A stretch of 64,000 bases of DNA, taken from positions 33,582,407-33,646,406 of the forward strand of contig CM038728.1 of assembly GCA_021613375.1 (NCBI GenBank), in the 5' to 3' direction. Position numbers and translations under genes: made by a program. Positions 1-11,210 of the stretch are shown here, piece after piece (the first letter of the stretch is position 1; each line of letters starts with the position of its first letter). The DNA comes from Megaleporinus macrocephalus (lineage: Eukaryota > Chordata > Actinopteri > Characiformes > Anostomidae). The notes below the pieces were generated by a model. That model was not told the origin of the DNA and did not search any database. It saw only the letters and a list, made by a program, of their open reading frames with translations.

Positions 1-689
1 AGAAGAGAGGGAAGGATAGAGGAGAGGGAGAGAGGAGAGGGAAGGATAGAGGAGAGGGAGAGAAGAGAGGGAAGGATAGAGGAGAGGAGAGAGTGAGAGG
101 GAAGGATCAGAGGAGAGGCGAGCACGAGAGGGAAGGATAGAGGAGAGGAGGAGAAGAGAGGGAAGGATAGAGGAGAGGGAGAGAGGAGAGGGAAGGATAG
201 AGGAGAGGGAGAGAAGAGAGAGAGGAAGGATAGAGGAGAGGGAGAGAGAGAGAGAGAGAGAGAGGAGAAGAAGAGATAGGAGTGAGAGAGAGAGAGAGGA
301 GAGAAAGAGAGGAGTGAGAGAGAGAGGAGAGAGAAAGAGATAGAGAGGAGAGAGATAGAAAGAGAGATATACAGAGAGATACAGATAGAGAGAGAGAATG
401 AGAGAGAGAGGAGTGAGAGAAGAGAGAGGAGAGGAGAGAGAGAGGAGAGGGAGGAGAGATAGGGAGAGGAGAGAGAGAGGAGGGATAGAGATAGTAGGGA
501 GGGAGAGAGAAAGAGAGAGAGAGAGAGAGAGATAGGGAAGGAGAAAGAGAGGAGAGAGAGAGAGAGAGAGAGGGAGTTAGAGATAGTAGGGAGAGAGAGA
601 GAGGAGAGTGAGAGAAAGAGAGGAGTGAGAGAGAGAGCAGAGAGAGGAGAGAGAGAGGAGAGGAGAGAGAGGAGAGATTGAGGAGAGAG

Positions 690-729
<40 letters not shown>

Positions 730-739
730 AGATAGTAGG

Positions 740-797
<58 letters not shown>

Positions 798-801
798 TAG
801 G

Positions 802-833
<32 letters not shown>

Positions 834-879
834 GAGAGAGAGAGGAAGAGAGAGAGAGGAGAGAGAGAGAGAGATAGGG

Positions 880-923
<44 letters not shown>

Positions 924-928
924 TTAGG

Positions 929-974
<46 letters not shown>

Positions 975-1016
975 TAGAGATAGTAGGAGAGAGAGAGAGA
1001 GAGAGAGAGAGATAGT

Positions 1017-1054
<38 letters not shown>

Positions 1055-1064
1055 GGAGATAGGG

Positions 1065-1102
<38 letters not shown>
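1..1102. repeat. GA-rich simple-sequence block
   Basis: Almost pure purine on the plus strand. The first 260 bases have a 30-base period built on GGAAGGATAGAGGAGAGG. After that the block decays into (GA)n tracts broken by GATAGTAGGGAG segments that recur every 60-120 bases. The left edge is cut by the window, so the full length is unknown. No gene is visible. Long GA tracts near a candidate first exon could bind GAGA-type factors or form triplex DNA, but that is inference. Confidence 0.95.
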
Positions 1103-1108
<6 letters not shown>

Positions 1109-1340
1109 GTTAAAGGACTAATAATGTATTTAAAATCGTTTTGAGTTCAGACTGGTCTCTCTGTATTCTGAGATCCTCCTCTTTACTCCTCTTAAGTGAG
1201 GGATGCTGAGTGTGTGTGTGAGAGTGTGTGTGTGTGTGTGTGTTGATGGTGGTGGTGGGGGGCACTACTTTAGGCTCCATCCACCTGGTGTGATTGGAGG
1301 AGAAAGGAGGGGAGGGCTGGTTTAACTCGGGCTTTAGCGG
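1103..1340. other. Region upstream of the candidate first exon, with a TG repeat
   Basis: A short mixed sequence holding an interrupted (TG)n tract at about 1209-1243, then GGTGGTGG. No TATA box is evident. If the following GC-rich block is a first exon, this would be proximal promoter, probably TATA-less. The transcription start cannot be fixed from sequence alone. Confidence 0.35.
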
Positions 1341-2109
1341 CGACCCAACGACAGATGAGTGTGTGTTTCCATGTGGAAAGAGCGAGGCAGCGCGAGGAAG
1401 GAGGGACGAGAGAGAGAGAGAGGGGAGGAGGGAGGAGAGAAAGAGAGAGAGAGAGAGCGTGCGGACGAGCGAGCGAGCGAGTGAGTGAGAGGGAGGGAGG
1501 GAAAGGAGGGAGGGGGTTTCGCTCAGCCCCCCGGCAGCGACAGCAGCAGCAGCAGCAGTGGGAGCAGTGTGTGCGCGCGTGTGTGTGTGGTGTGTTGTGT
1601 CCTGCTCGCGTCGGGCTGAGAAGCGCTGAGGAAGAGGAGGAGAGAGGACCTTCTTCTTCTTCTTCTTCTTTACCTTCTTCTTCTTCTTTTTTTCTCCTCC
1701 CTCGTTTGTGGATCCCTCCGTTTTCCTCCCAGTGTGGATAATGCCTGAGCTTCAGCCTCACTCTCCTCAATTTTACTCACTCCACTTCTGACAGTGCCCC
1801 CCCTGAAAAACAGAAAGCCCCCCTTTTTCCTGGACTAAACAGAGGAGACCCCTGAGCAGACTGGGACAGAGGAGGCTCGCGGTGATGGGAAGAGCGTCTG
1901 GAGTGATTGATATTTGAGAGAAGACACTCAGAGAGCAGGAGAAGGCAGACGGAGCCGGTTCCTCTGGGGATGTTGGTTGAATGTTAAAGAGAGGCAGCGG
2001 CAGAGGCAGAGGCAGCGGCGGAGGCAGCGGCGCAGGCGGCGGCGGCGGCTTGTATGTGAGACGCTAATGGGACGCCGAGGGCTCCGGGAGTGACTGAGCG
2101 TGAAAAAAG
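1341..2109 (+). other. Candidate non-coding first exon (5' UTR) of an unidentified gene
   Basis: GC- and CpG-rich sequence with typical vertebrate 5' UTR low complexity: GA tracts, (CAG)6 at 1541-1558, a run of TTC at about 1650-1690, and GGC/GGA-rich sequence at 1990-2050. It ends in a strong splice donor, AAAAAAG|GTAAGG, with GT at 2110-2111. Every ATG opens a short or low-complexity frame (for example the ATG at 2066 gives only eight codons), so the block would be untranslated and the start codon would lie in a later exon. The 5' end is arbitrary. The gene cannot be named. Alternative: a CpG island or a long non-coding RNA promoter without a coding gene. Confidence 0.4.
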
Positions 2110-2945
2110 GTAAGGGAAAGGAGGAGAGCGTGAGTGTGAGCGAGAAGCAAAAGAGATGAGTGCACGCGCGCGCGCACACGCACACGCGCACGGCTCACGG
2201 TGGGCACTGAAGCCCCTTCTTTGCTCCTGCAACAACAAACACAAAGTGGATGGTAAATAGATCCCGTTTACGTACACACTGGCAACTTTGTATCTATTTA
2301 TTTATTAATTTATTATTTATTATTTATTATTTGTTTTATTAGGTGGGACATCAAAGTGGGCACCGAGTGCGCGTGATTTGAACCGGGAGTTTAGTTGGCG
2401 CCTCTCTAAATATAGCTGTCTTATTTTAAGAGCTCGAGCTTAATTCTGGGCTTTAACGTGGTGCGGCATTATGGGAAAAAAGCGCGTGCGTAACGGCAGC
2501 CGGTGGGCTCCGGCCAAAAGCGATAATGCAGGGCGTCTGCGCGCGCACACACATAGAGATAAATAGCGAAGGACCAGCGTCCTCGTGGACCTCCGTGGAG
2601 AGCAGATACTCGTGGAGAGCTGTGAGCGTGCGCCGTCACGCAGCCAAGCAGCCCAACCTGCAACACTTGTTTGATTGGAGGTGGAGGTTCCTCACAAACC
2701 AGGGTTGAGTTGGCCTTCACCAGCAACCTCAGAACACTTCTCCAACTCCTCGAGCTGCAGGGAGGAGAAGTGCTTCCTAATCAAAAGCCATTCAAAAATA
2801 TAAACAAGTTAATCAATAAATAACTCGAGCTGCTGCGGTGATAAACAAGTCAACAAACTGATGGATCAGTGATGGTAGAAAGCTGCAAGGCTTCAGAAGA
2901 AGGTATAGGAAGAAGAGTGGAGAAGAAGCTGAGAGCCCCCCCCCC
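2110..2945. other. GC-rich start of the presumed first intron
   Basis: Non-repetitive sequence apart from an AT-rich (TTTA)n patch at about 2296-2340. CpG-rich segments at 2350-2640 suggest that the CpG island continues past the donor. Only shadow ORFs of under 90 codons are present, and none is recognisable. Confidence 0.4.
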
Positions 2946-2971
2946 AACACACACACACACACACACACACA
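2946..2971. repeat. (CA)n microsatellite
   Basis: About 13 CA dinucleotides, preceded by a C run and followed by an A-rich tract. Confidence 0.95.
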
Positions 2972-3030
2972 AAAAGAAAAGAAAAAAAAACAACTAACTG
3001 AAGTGCAGTTCTCCAGCCACTCAACAGAGG

Positions 3031-3320
3031 GTGCTGTTGTTCTTTTCAGCTCCAGCGCTGGGCCTGAAAGGGCCATTCAGTAAGATGGAGCGCCGAGGCT
3101 CCCCCGGGGACGCAGGATTCAATCTAACACAGGCTGGGGCCGCGCCGTGGCACTCTGTCAGGATTAACATCTTCCTAGTCAGTAGCTTCTGTTACCTTTG
3201 GTGTCACATTACCACCTTGGAGCGGAGCGCGGCGAGGAAAAATGAAGCGGGGCGGCGTTCCGGGCCCGCGCGCCTGTTCCGAGTCCCACATAACTGCGGG
3301 TCGATAGAGGAAGAGGCTCA
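3031..3320 (+). other. Conserved-looking block with a possible 30-base exon (3050-3079)
   Basis: A pyrimidine-rich acceptor (TGTTGTTCTTTTCAG, AG at 3048-3049) is followed 30 bases later by a good donor (CA|GTAAGA, GT at 3080-3081), so a 30-base exon is possible at 3050-3079. The whole block is non-repetitive and GC-rich and reads like a conserved non-coding element. A 145-codon frame crosses it but runs on into low-complexity sequence and matches no family I know. Whether this is an alternative exon or an enhancer cannot be decided here. Confidence 0.3.
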
Positions 3321-3427
3321 ATCATCTCCAGTAAATAAACACATTCCTCATGTGTTTGTTTATTTATTTATTTATTTGGGTATGGAGTGCTGGCTCTCCT
3401 TAAAGAAACTTCTTCTTTATTATATAC

Positions 3428-3517
3428 GTATATATATCCATCCATTATCTTCTGCTTTATCACGCTAGGCAGGGTCGCGGGGGGCTCTGGAGCCAATCCC
3501 ATGGACAGGTCACCAGT

Positions 3518-3520
<3 letters not shown>
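3428..3520 (+). mobile_element. Fragment resembling a teleost RTE-type LINE 3' region
   Basis: The sequence starts with ATCCATCCATTATCTTC and includes GGGTCGCGGGGGGCTC, GGAGCCAATCCCATGG and ACAGGTCACCAGTCCA. I recall this order of motifs from a very abundant fish repeat attributed to RTE-clade LINEs. Only about 90 bases remain, ending at a TA microsatellite. Confidence 0.55.

Positions 3521-3557
<37 letters not shown>
3521..3557. repeat. (TA)n microsatellite
   Basis: A pure TA run directly between the LINE fragment and a Family-1 MITE copy. Similar TA runs flank the next copies at about 3715-3738 and 3949-3997. Confidence 0.95.
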
Positions 3558-3559
<2 letters not shown>

Positions 3560-3700
3560 TCACTGTCCAATGAAAAACAATTATCTAAAAAATTGGTAAC
3601 TTTACAGGAGAGACCAAAAACATCTTTTAGTTTTAATGTGAGTCAATGGAACCAGAATTATTCCCAAGCTATTTTGGAGTGTTTCTATTGGTCCATATAT
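3558..3700 (+). mobile_element. Family-1 MITE, copy 1 (truncated)
   Basis: Starts TCGTCACTGTCCAATG and contains the family landmarks ACTTTACAGGAGAGACC, GTCAATGGAACCAGAA and TTTCTATTGGTCCAT. The right half is replaced by a TA microsatellite. Family-1 is a short inverted-repeat element of about 250-275 bases found about 18 times in this window. No transposase is present, so it is non-autonomous. Confidence 0.75.
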
Positions 3701-3703
3701 GTA

Positions 3704-3738
<35 letters not shown>

Positions 3739-3739
<1 letters not shown>

Positions 3740-3930
3740 GTCACTGTCCAATAAAAAACAAGTATGCCCAAAATTGCAACTTTACAGAAGTGACCAAAAA
3801 CCTTTATAATTTTAATGTAAGTCAATGGAACCAGAAGTATTCCCAAGCTATTTTGGAGTGTTTCTATTGGTCCATATGTCATGAAATTCTCCCACAGTGT
3901 GGGTTAGCCATTGGCGTGCTCAGATGATGC
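3739..3930 (+). mobile_element. Family-1 MITE, copy 2
   Basis: Same order of landmarks as the preceding copy, beginning CGTCACTGTCCAATAAA and continuing past TTTCTATTGGTCCAT into the ATGAAATTCTCCCACAG part. It ends at an A run followed by a long TA run. Confidence 0.75.

Positions 3931-3948
<18 letters not shown>

Positions 3949-3997
<49 letters not shown>
3949..3997. repeat. (TA)n microsatellite
   Basis: A long TA run after an A18-like tract, immediately left of the most complete Family-1 copy. Confidence 0.95.
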
Positions 3998-4001
<4 letters not shown>

Positions 4002-4271
4002 AGTGAAAAACAAATATCCCAAATGAAACAAATATGTCCAATGAAAAAAAGTATCCCCAAATTGCAACTTTACAGGAGAGACCAAAAACCATTTTAATTT
4101 CAATGTAAGTCAATGGAACCAGAATTTTTCCCAAGCTATTTTGAAGCACTTCTATTGGTCCATTCATCATAAAATTGTCAAACAGAGTAAACGGCCATCA
4201 GCGTGTTCAAATGATGTAGAAAATTTAAAATCGAAAAAAAAAAATGTTTTTCACTGGACAGTGCCGATATC
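3998..4271 (+). mobile_element. Family-1 MITE, nearly complete copy with terminal inverted repeats
   Basis: Left end GTCCAGTGAAAAACA is matched by right end TGTTTTTCACTGGAC (4245-4259), a 15-base perfect inverted repeat, extended outward by CAGTGCCGATAT. Between them lie the family landmarks in order. The left flank is a TA run, which fits an element that targets TA. Tc1/mariner-like or another TA-target superfamily is possible; there is no coding sequence to decide. Confidence 0.8.
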
Positions 4272-4334
4272 TACTCTCTGCTCTTTAAGACCCCCTCCTT
4301 TTCTCCCTTGTATGCATATCTATATATATAAACA

Positions 4335-4615
4335 CACACCTGATGGGTGACAATCATAAAAAGCCTTGACGCGTTCGCGCTGCGACAGGTTTCCAGCGCA
4401 TCGTCGCTCCAGCTAATTAGCAGTCTGCAGGTCTCGCTTATCTCAGCTTATCTCGAGTCAGTGTGGCAGCGGTTTCAGGAAAGAAGTCGTCTGTCGTTCG
4501 CGCCGTCATCCGCGTTCCAACCTGATCAGCCGTTCAGCAGAAAAATCTGTCGTTTAGTACGAAAGCAGTGACGATCGCTCACGAGACCTCGCTGTAGGCC
4601 TTCTGCAGCAGCCCA
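4335..4615. promoter_or_regulatory. Candidate conserved non-coding element
   Basis: Non-repetitive, moderately GC-rich sequence with GCTAATTAGC (a homeodomain core palindrome near 4413-4422) and several GATA/TATC words in CTTATCTCAGCTTATCTC. It contrasts sharply with the repeats on both sides. Regulatory function is inferred from composition only. Confidence 0.3.
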
Positions 4616-4619
4616 CCAG

Positions 4620-6175
4620 TTTGTTTGTTTATTTATGATTAAAGGTTGGAGAAGCTTGACTCTCACTGCCTCTCTTTAGGGTCAAAGCTATCAAAGAACC
4701 ACATCTTGTTCCCCTAAAGAACCTGGCAGTGGATTGCTGTGGAGAGCTCTTTATGTAAATGAGGTACGTGTGGATGGAGAACCTCTTGAAGGTCTCAATG
4801 ACCTCCACACAGTGGGTAGTCTCCTAGGAAATCCTTTGAATTGGTGTAGTACATGTGTGTAAGTTGAAGGTTCTTCATACCTTCAGATTGTTCTTCATAC
4901 TCACACACACTGTGGTTCTTCTGCCGTCGCTCAGAAACACTCTCTGCAGAACTTGCCAGCTTTGTTTAACAGCAATCCATGAGTTTGTTTATTTATTTAT
5001 TTATTGAACATTTGGGGGTCTCAAAAATGGAGGGAAGCTTTTTTTTTTTGGGTGAGTGCGCTAAAAGAACCACATTTGGTTCCCCTAAAGAACCTGGCAG
5101 TGGACTGCCGTAGAGAGCTATTTGTGTTAATGAGGTATATGTGGGTGGAGAACCTCTTGAAGGTCTCAATGACCTCCACACAGCTGTAAGTCTCCTAGAA
5201 GATTCTTTGAATTGGTGTAGTACATGTGTGTAAGTTGAAGGTTCTTCAGACCTTCAGATTGTTCTTCACGCTCACAAACACTGTGATTCCTCTGCCGTCG
5301 CTCAGAAACACTCTCTGCAGATCTTGCCCGCTTCGTTTAACAGAAATCCATGACTTAATTTATTTATTTACTTTATTTCTTTATTTACTTATTTGTTTAT
5401 TGATTATTTAGAGGTGAGTCCTGAAGTACCACATTTGGTTCCCATAAAGAAACTTTTACTGAATTGTTCTCTAAGAAGAACCCTTGAATTGGTGTAGTGT
5501 ATTTATGTAGTTTGAAGGTTCTTTCAACAAATTTCAACTGTGGAACAATTCTGTGATTCTTCTGTGGGGTCATCAATCAGCAGTCCAAGAGTTTATTGAC
5601 TTATTTATTTGTATATTTATTTATTTATTGATCATTTATGGGTCTCAACAATGGATGGAAGCTTTTTTGGGCTGAGCTGCCACTAAAGAACCACATTTGG
5701 TGGATTGTTCTCAGGAACTTTTTATGTAAATGAGATCTGTGAGTGTGAAGAAGCCTTTAGCTCTCTTGGTGTGGTGTATTATATCATGCGAAGGTTCTTC
5801 AGCCCTTCAGAATGTTCTTCACAAACAATGGCTTCATTGCTGAATGACACTCTCTGCAGAACCTGCCAGTTTCAGTTTATAGCACCCCAAGTCCAACAGT
5901 TGTTTGTGAGTTTGTTTATGTGAGATTTGGGTTCCTTGGGACCAACGCTGTAGAAGAACCAATTTTGGTTCCCTATATGAACCTTTCAGTGTGTGTTTTT
6001 TTAGTGGGGAACCGTCATGGACCTCTACACCCTAAAATATTCTTCAAGGGTCACGGTTTGCTACTGGGTTTTTTGGAGGACCCTTTCTGTAAAGATGCAT
6101 GCATTAAAATAGTGTTTAGAACCAGTGTAGAACCACTGAGGAACCTGAAACTGCTGAAACCCAAAGAATAATGGT
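4620..6175. repeat. Degenerate tandem repeat, about 370-base unit, AGAACC-rich
   Basis: At least two clear units: AAAGAACCACAT begins at 4693 and again at 5064, a spacing of 371, each followed by CCTAAAGAACCTGGCAGTGG, GAACCTCTTGAAGGTC and a TTTATTTATTTATT run. Shorter, decayed relatives start near 5425, 5680 and 5945. The AGAACC/GGTTCT words are typical of a dispersed fish repeat. No coding potential. Confidence 0.75.
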
Positions 6176-7335
6176 TTCACAACTCCAGAAGGTCTTGTAG
6201 ATCCTGCTTTATAGAACGCTAGCTACAAGCCCATTAAACCTGAAGAGAACCTGAAGAGAACCTGAAGAGAAACACTGTTTGGTTGTTGCTGTTGTTGTTG
6301 TGTAGCTCAGTTGTGTAGCATTTTAACTTGGAAGCTCAACGTTAGGTTTGATGTTGTGAATCTAAACTGTGATTTTTCAGTTTCTTATTAGCACGAATTG
6401 GATTTTTATCAGTGTTCTGTTTAAACTCTCCAACCTCATAACTATAGCTATGAAAGAACACATTTGTGGGAGGAGCTTAGATGGTTGGTGACCTTAAATT
6501 GTGAAGGTGAGCGGTTCTGATGGAGCGGTTCGTTCCTTTACAGATGATGGGTTTTCCTAATGAGTGTCAAAGGTCTCTCTAATACAGATTAATAATACCG
6601 ACTCGCCACATCTGCTTTAGCAAACACTGAGGCTGGCCGAGGCCGACTCTCTACAGGCATAAACCTAGAACCTCGACACTTTTAGAGGTAGAGACTTCTT
6701 ACAGCTGGCAAAACGTGCCAACCTTTCAGTTTGATGCTCCACAGTAGATGTCCTTGACTTACATTCCATTATAATATAATAAATGATATCTGAGCAGGTG
6801 AAGTCATCTTAAATCTAGTCAGTTTGTCTGATATTTCTCAGTTCCAGACAGTTATAAGATCATTTAATGTCAAGCTGGACATTTCTACCTATTTTATTTT
6901 GTGAAATTCCTTAAATATTCCTTAAAAATGTGTTAAAATTCAAGGTGAAATACAAATCTTTTCTCAGAAAGAGAAATATTCGATATTTAGGCTTAGATTT
7001 AAGATGTTTACCTGCTATGGAAGAAGTTTAAATTAACCAAATCCCACAAAACCTTTATAAACCTGAACAAACACTAAACCTAGAAGCATTTATCCACGTC
7101 TGGAATCATTTAGGAGCTTAACCTTAAAGTCTCTTTGAACGCAGAGTAAAACGTTGGTATGATATTAAGCTGGAAGGAAAAATATTAGACATGAATAAGA
7201 GAAAACACAGCACAAATAGATATCTCAGATATATTTCTGAGAACTGTGTGGGTGTGGCCTACAAGCAGCTTGATTGACAGTTCTCTGTCTAACACTCCTA
7301 GTTCAGCTCTGCCCTTCATACAGGACTAAAACCAT
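6176..7335. other. Non-repetitive AT-rich stretch, no gene seen
   Basis: Mostly unique, AT-rich sequence. It starts with three copies of GAACCTGAAGA at about 6238-6270 and has a possible conserved patch at about 6540-6660. No splice-flanked open frame of note. Confidence 0.5.
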
Positions 7336-10300
7336 TATGTTGAAGGAACAGTGTTGATGATGATGATAAAGGAATGAAGTGATGAAGGAACAGTGTTGGT
7401 GATGATAAAGGAATGAAGGGATGAAGGAACAGTGGTGGTAATGATAAAGGAATTAAGGAATGAAGGAACAGTGTTGGTGATGATAAAGGAATGAAGGGAT
7501 GAAGGAACAGTGTTGATGATAAAGGAATGAAGGGATGAAGGAACAGTGTTGGTGATGATAAAGGAATGAAGGGATGAATGAACAATGTTGATGATAAAGG
7601 AATGAAGGGATGAATGAACAGTGTTGATGATGATGATAAAGGAATGAAGGGATGAATGAACAGTGTTGATGATGATGATAAAGGAATGAAGGGATGAATG
7701 AACAGTGTTGGTGATGATAAAGGAATGAAGTGATGAAGGAACAGTGTTGGTGATGATAAAGGAATGAAGTGATTAAGGAACAGTGTTGGTGATGATAAAG
7801 GAATGAAGGGATGAAGGAACAGTGTTGATGATGATGATAAAGGAATGAAGGAATGAATGAACAGTGTTGATGATGATGATAAAGGAATGAAGGGATGAAG
7901 GAACAGTGTTGATGATAAAGGAATGAAGGGAGGAAGGAACAGTGTTGATCATGATAATAAAGGAATGAAGGGATGAAGGAACAGTGTTGATCATGATGAT
8001 AAAGGAATGAAGGGATGAATGAACAGTGTTGATGATGATAAAGGAATGAAGGGATGAATGAACAGTGTTGATGATGATAAAGGAATGAAGGGATGAAGGA
8101 ACAGTGTTGATCATGATGATAAAGGAATGAAGTGATGAAGGAACAGTGTTGGTGATGATAAAGGAATGAAGGGATGAAGGAACAGTGTTGATGATGATGA
8201 TAAGGGAATGAAGGGATGAATGAACAGTGTTGATGATGATGATAAAGGAATGAAGGGATGAAGGAACAGTGTTGATGATGATGATAAGGGAATGAAGGGA
8301 TGAATGAACAGTGTTGATGATGATGATAAAGGAATGAAGGGATGAAGGAACAGTGTTGATCATGATGATAAAGGAATGAAGGGATGAATGAACAGTGTTG
8401 ATGATAAATGAATGAAGGGAGGAAGGAACAGTGTTGATCATGATGATAAAGGAATGAAGGGATGAAGGAACAGTGTTGATCATGATGATAAAGGAATGAA
8501 GGGATGAATGAACAGTGTTGATGATGATAAAGGAATGAAGGGATGAATGAACAGTGTTGATGATGATGATAAAGGAATGAAGGGATGAATGAACAGTGTT
8601 GGTGATGATAAAGGAATGAAGTGATGAAGGAACAGTGTTGGTGATGATAAAGGAATGAAGTGATGAAGGAACAGTGTTGATGATGATGATAAGGGAATGA
8701 AGGGATGAATGAACAGTGTTGATGATGATGATAAAGGAATGAAGGGATGAAGGAACAGTGTTGATGATGATGATAAAGGAATGAAGGGGATGAATGAACA
8801 GTGTTGATGATGATGATAAAGGAATGAAGTGATGAAGGAACAGTGTTGATGATGATGATAAAGGAATGAAGTGATGAAGGAACAGTGTTGATGATGATGA
8901 TAAAGGAATGAAGGGATGAAGGAACAGTGTTGATGATGATGATAAAGGAATGAAGGGATGAAGGAACAGTGTTGATGATGATGATAAAGGAATGAAGGGG
9001 ATGAATGAACAGTGTTGATGATGATGATAAAGGAATGAAGGGATGAATGAACAGTGTTGATGATGATGATAAAGGAATGAAGGGATGAAGGAACAGTGTT
9101 GATGATGATAAAGGAATGAAGTGATGAAGGAACAGTGTTGATGATGATGATAAAGGAATGAAGGGATGAAGGAACAGTGTTGATGGTGATGATAAGGGAA
9201 TGAAGGGATGAAGGAACAGTGTTGATGATGATGATAAAGGAATGAAGGGATGAATGAACAGTGTTGATGGTGATGAAAAAGGAATGAAGGGGATGAATGA
9301 ACAGTGTTGATGATGATGATAAAGGAATGAAGGGATGAAGGAACAGTGTTGATCATGATGATAAAGGAATGAGGGATGAAGGAACAGTGTTGATGGTGAT
9401 GATAAGGGAATGAAGGGATGAAGGAACAGTGTTGATGATGATGATAAAGGAATGAAGGGATGAAGGAACAGTGTTGATGGTGATGATAAAGGAATGAAGG
9501 GATGAATGAACAGTGTTGGTGATGATAAAGGAATGAAGGGATGAAGGAACAGTGTTGATGATGATGATAAGGGAATGAAGGGATGAATGAACAGTGTTGA
9601 TGATGATGATAAAGGAATGAAGGATGAAGGAACAGTGTTGATGATGATGATAAGGGAATGAAGGGATGAATGAACAGTGTTGATGATGATGATAAAGGAA
9701 TGAAGAGATGAAGGAACAGTGTTGATCATGATGATAAAGGAATGAAGGGATGAAGGAACAGTGTTGATGATGATGATAAAGGAATGAAGGGGATGAATGA
9801 ACAGTGTTGATGATGATGATAAAGGAATGAAGGGATGAATGAACAGTGTTGATGATGATGATAAAGGAATGAAGGGATGAAGGAACAGTGTTGATGATGA
9901 TAAAGGAATGAAGTGATGAAGGAACAGTGTTGATGATGATGATAAAGGAATGAAGGGATGAAGGAACAGTGTTGATGGTGATGATAAGGGAATGAAGGGA
10001 TGAAGGAACAGTGTTGATGATGATGATAAAGGAATGAAGGGATGAATGAACAGTGTTGATGGTGATGAAAAAGGAATGAAGGGGATGAATGAACAGTGTT
10101 GATGATGATGATAAAGGAATGAAGGGATGAAGGAACAGTGTTGATCATGATGATAAAGGAATGAAGGGATGAAGGAACAGTGTTGATGGTGATGATAAGG
10201 GAATGAAGGGATGAAGGAACAGTGTTGATGATGATGATAAAGGAATGAAGGGATGAATGAACAGTGTTGGTGATGATAAAGGAATGAAGGGATGAAGGAA

Positions 10301-10562
10301 CAGTGTTGATGATGATGATAAGGGAATGAAGGGATGAATGAACAGTGTTGATGATGATGATAAAGGAATGAAGGGATGAAGGAACAGTGTTGATCATGAT
10401 GATAAAGGAATGAAGGGATGAAGGAACAGTGTTGATGATGATGATAAGGGAATGAAGGGATGAAGGAACAGTGTTGATGATGATGATAAAGGAATGAAGG
10501 GATGAAGGAACAGTGTTGATGGTGATGATAAAGGAATGAAGGGATGAATTAACAGTGTTGGT
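7336..10562. repeat. 3.2-kb minisatellite with a 36-42 base unit
   Basis: About 80 units (by length) of the form GGATGAAGGAACAGTG, TTGATGATGATGATAA, AGGAATGAAG. Units differ by whole GAT triplets (36, 39 or 42 bases) and by a few marker variants: GATCATGAT, GGTGATGAAAAAGG, GAAGTGATG, GAATGAATG. Because the unit length is a multiple of three, all three minus-strand frames stay open for long distances, giving apparent proteins up to 758 codons rich in His, Ser, Ile and Phe. These are artefacts: no stable start, no splice context, and frames swap at indels. Higher-order duplications are visible (see findings). Confidence 0.97.
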
Positions 10563-10834
10563 GAATGTAATTATAATCTAATTGTAATTCTCTATATAAG
10601 GTTACCAGATGCTTTGATTTCAGTGCAGCTGATCAGAGATCTCTGGACAAACACAGAGCTACCGGTGTGACTCGTGAGCGCCCCCGGTAGCTGTTAGCCC
10701 CGCCCGTGGCGTGCCGGGACGCCGCCGTGGCCAGGTTGAAGGAGAGTAGGAGGATAGATTGAGGAGTGTTTGGTTTTAATTTTCCTCAGAAGAATTATTA
10801 ATGACGTACTTGACACCGACTAGAGAGTCACAGC
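10563..10834. other. Mixed sequence, no gene seen
   Basis: Unique sequence including a GC-rich piece with CCCCCGGTAGCTGTTAG and GCCGGGACGCCGCCG at about 10680-10732. No open frame of note. Confidence 0.4.
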
Positions 10835-11210
10835 TCTGTTTATTCTAAGGGGTCTTTATGGTGCCGCTCAAACCGCGGCTGCTCTAATCACTGCGTGGGA
10901 GCGCCGTGCGCGTCCCGCTCGCCCTGGAGAGCAGCAATTAGCAAAGTTGAAATGGATGTTGCCGTTAATACGGCCGCGTTCGGAGCACAGTGTGTTTGTA
11001 TTTAGCATTTTTGCCCACATCAACAAATCATTAGTTATGGCTCTTTGTTCTGCGCTGAGAGATACGCCGGAGATGTATGAATCGTGTATAATGAGAGCGT
11101 TGCCGTGGCGTCACCGAGGCGCTATACGCTGCTGTTTATGTATTAAGCAGCTGAAAGGCCACTCGCCTCCTTTATCATGACCCCAGTCATTTACTCAGCG
11201 CTGCAGACAG
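10835..11210. promoter_or_regulatory. Candidate conserved non-coding element
   Basis: Non-repetitive, balanced composition with homeodomain-like words (AGCAATTAGCAAAG, GCCGTTAATACGG, AATCATTAGTTATGG) packed into about 370 bases between two repeat arrays. The 77-codon frame inside has no recognisable features. Enhancer function is an inference. Confidence 0.4.

Noticed and set aside
1355..1741. 128-codon plus-strand frame with poly-Gln, poly-Glu and poly-Ser
   Set aside because: Low-complexity reading of a probable 5' UTR; residues come from CAG, GAG and TTC runs, with no domain.
7453..9729. 758-codon minus-strand open frame
   Set aside because: Entirely inside the GAT-containing minisatellite. 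The other two minus frames are also open and the frames exchange at indels, so it is an artefact of the repeat unit.
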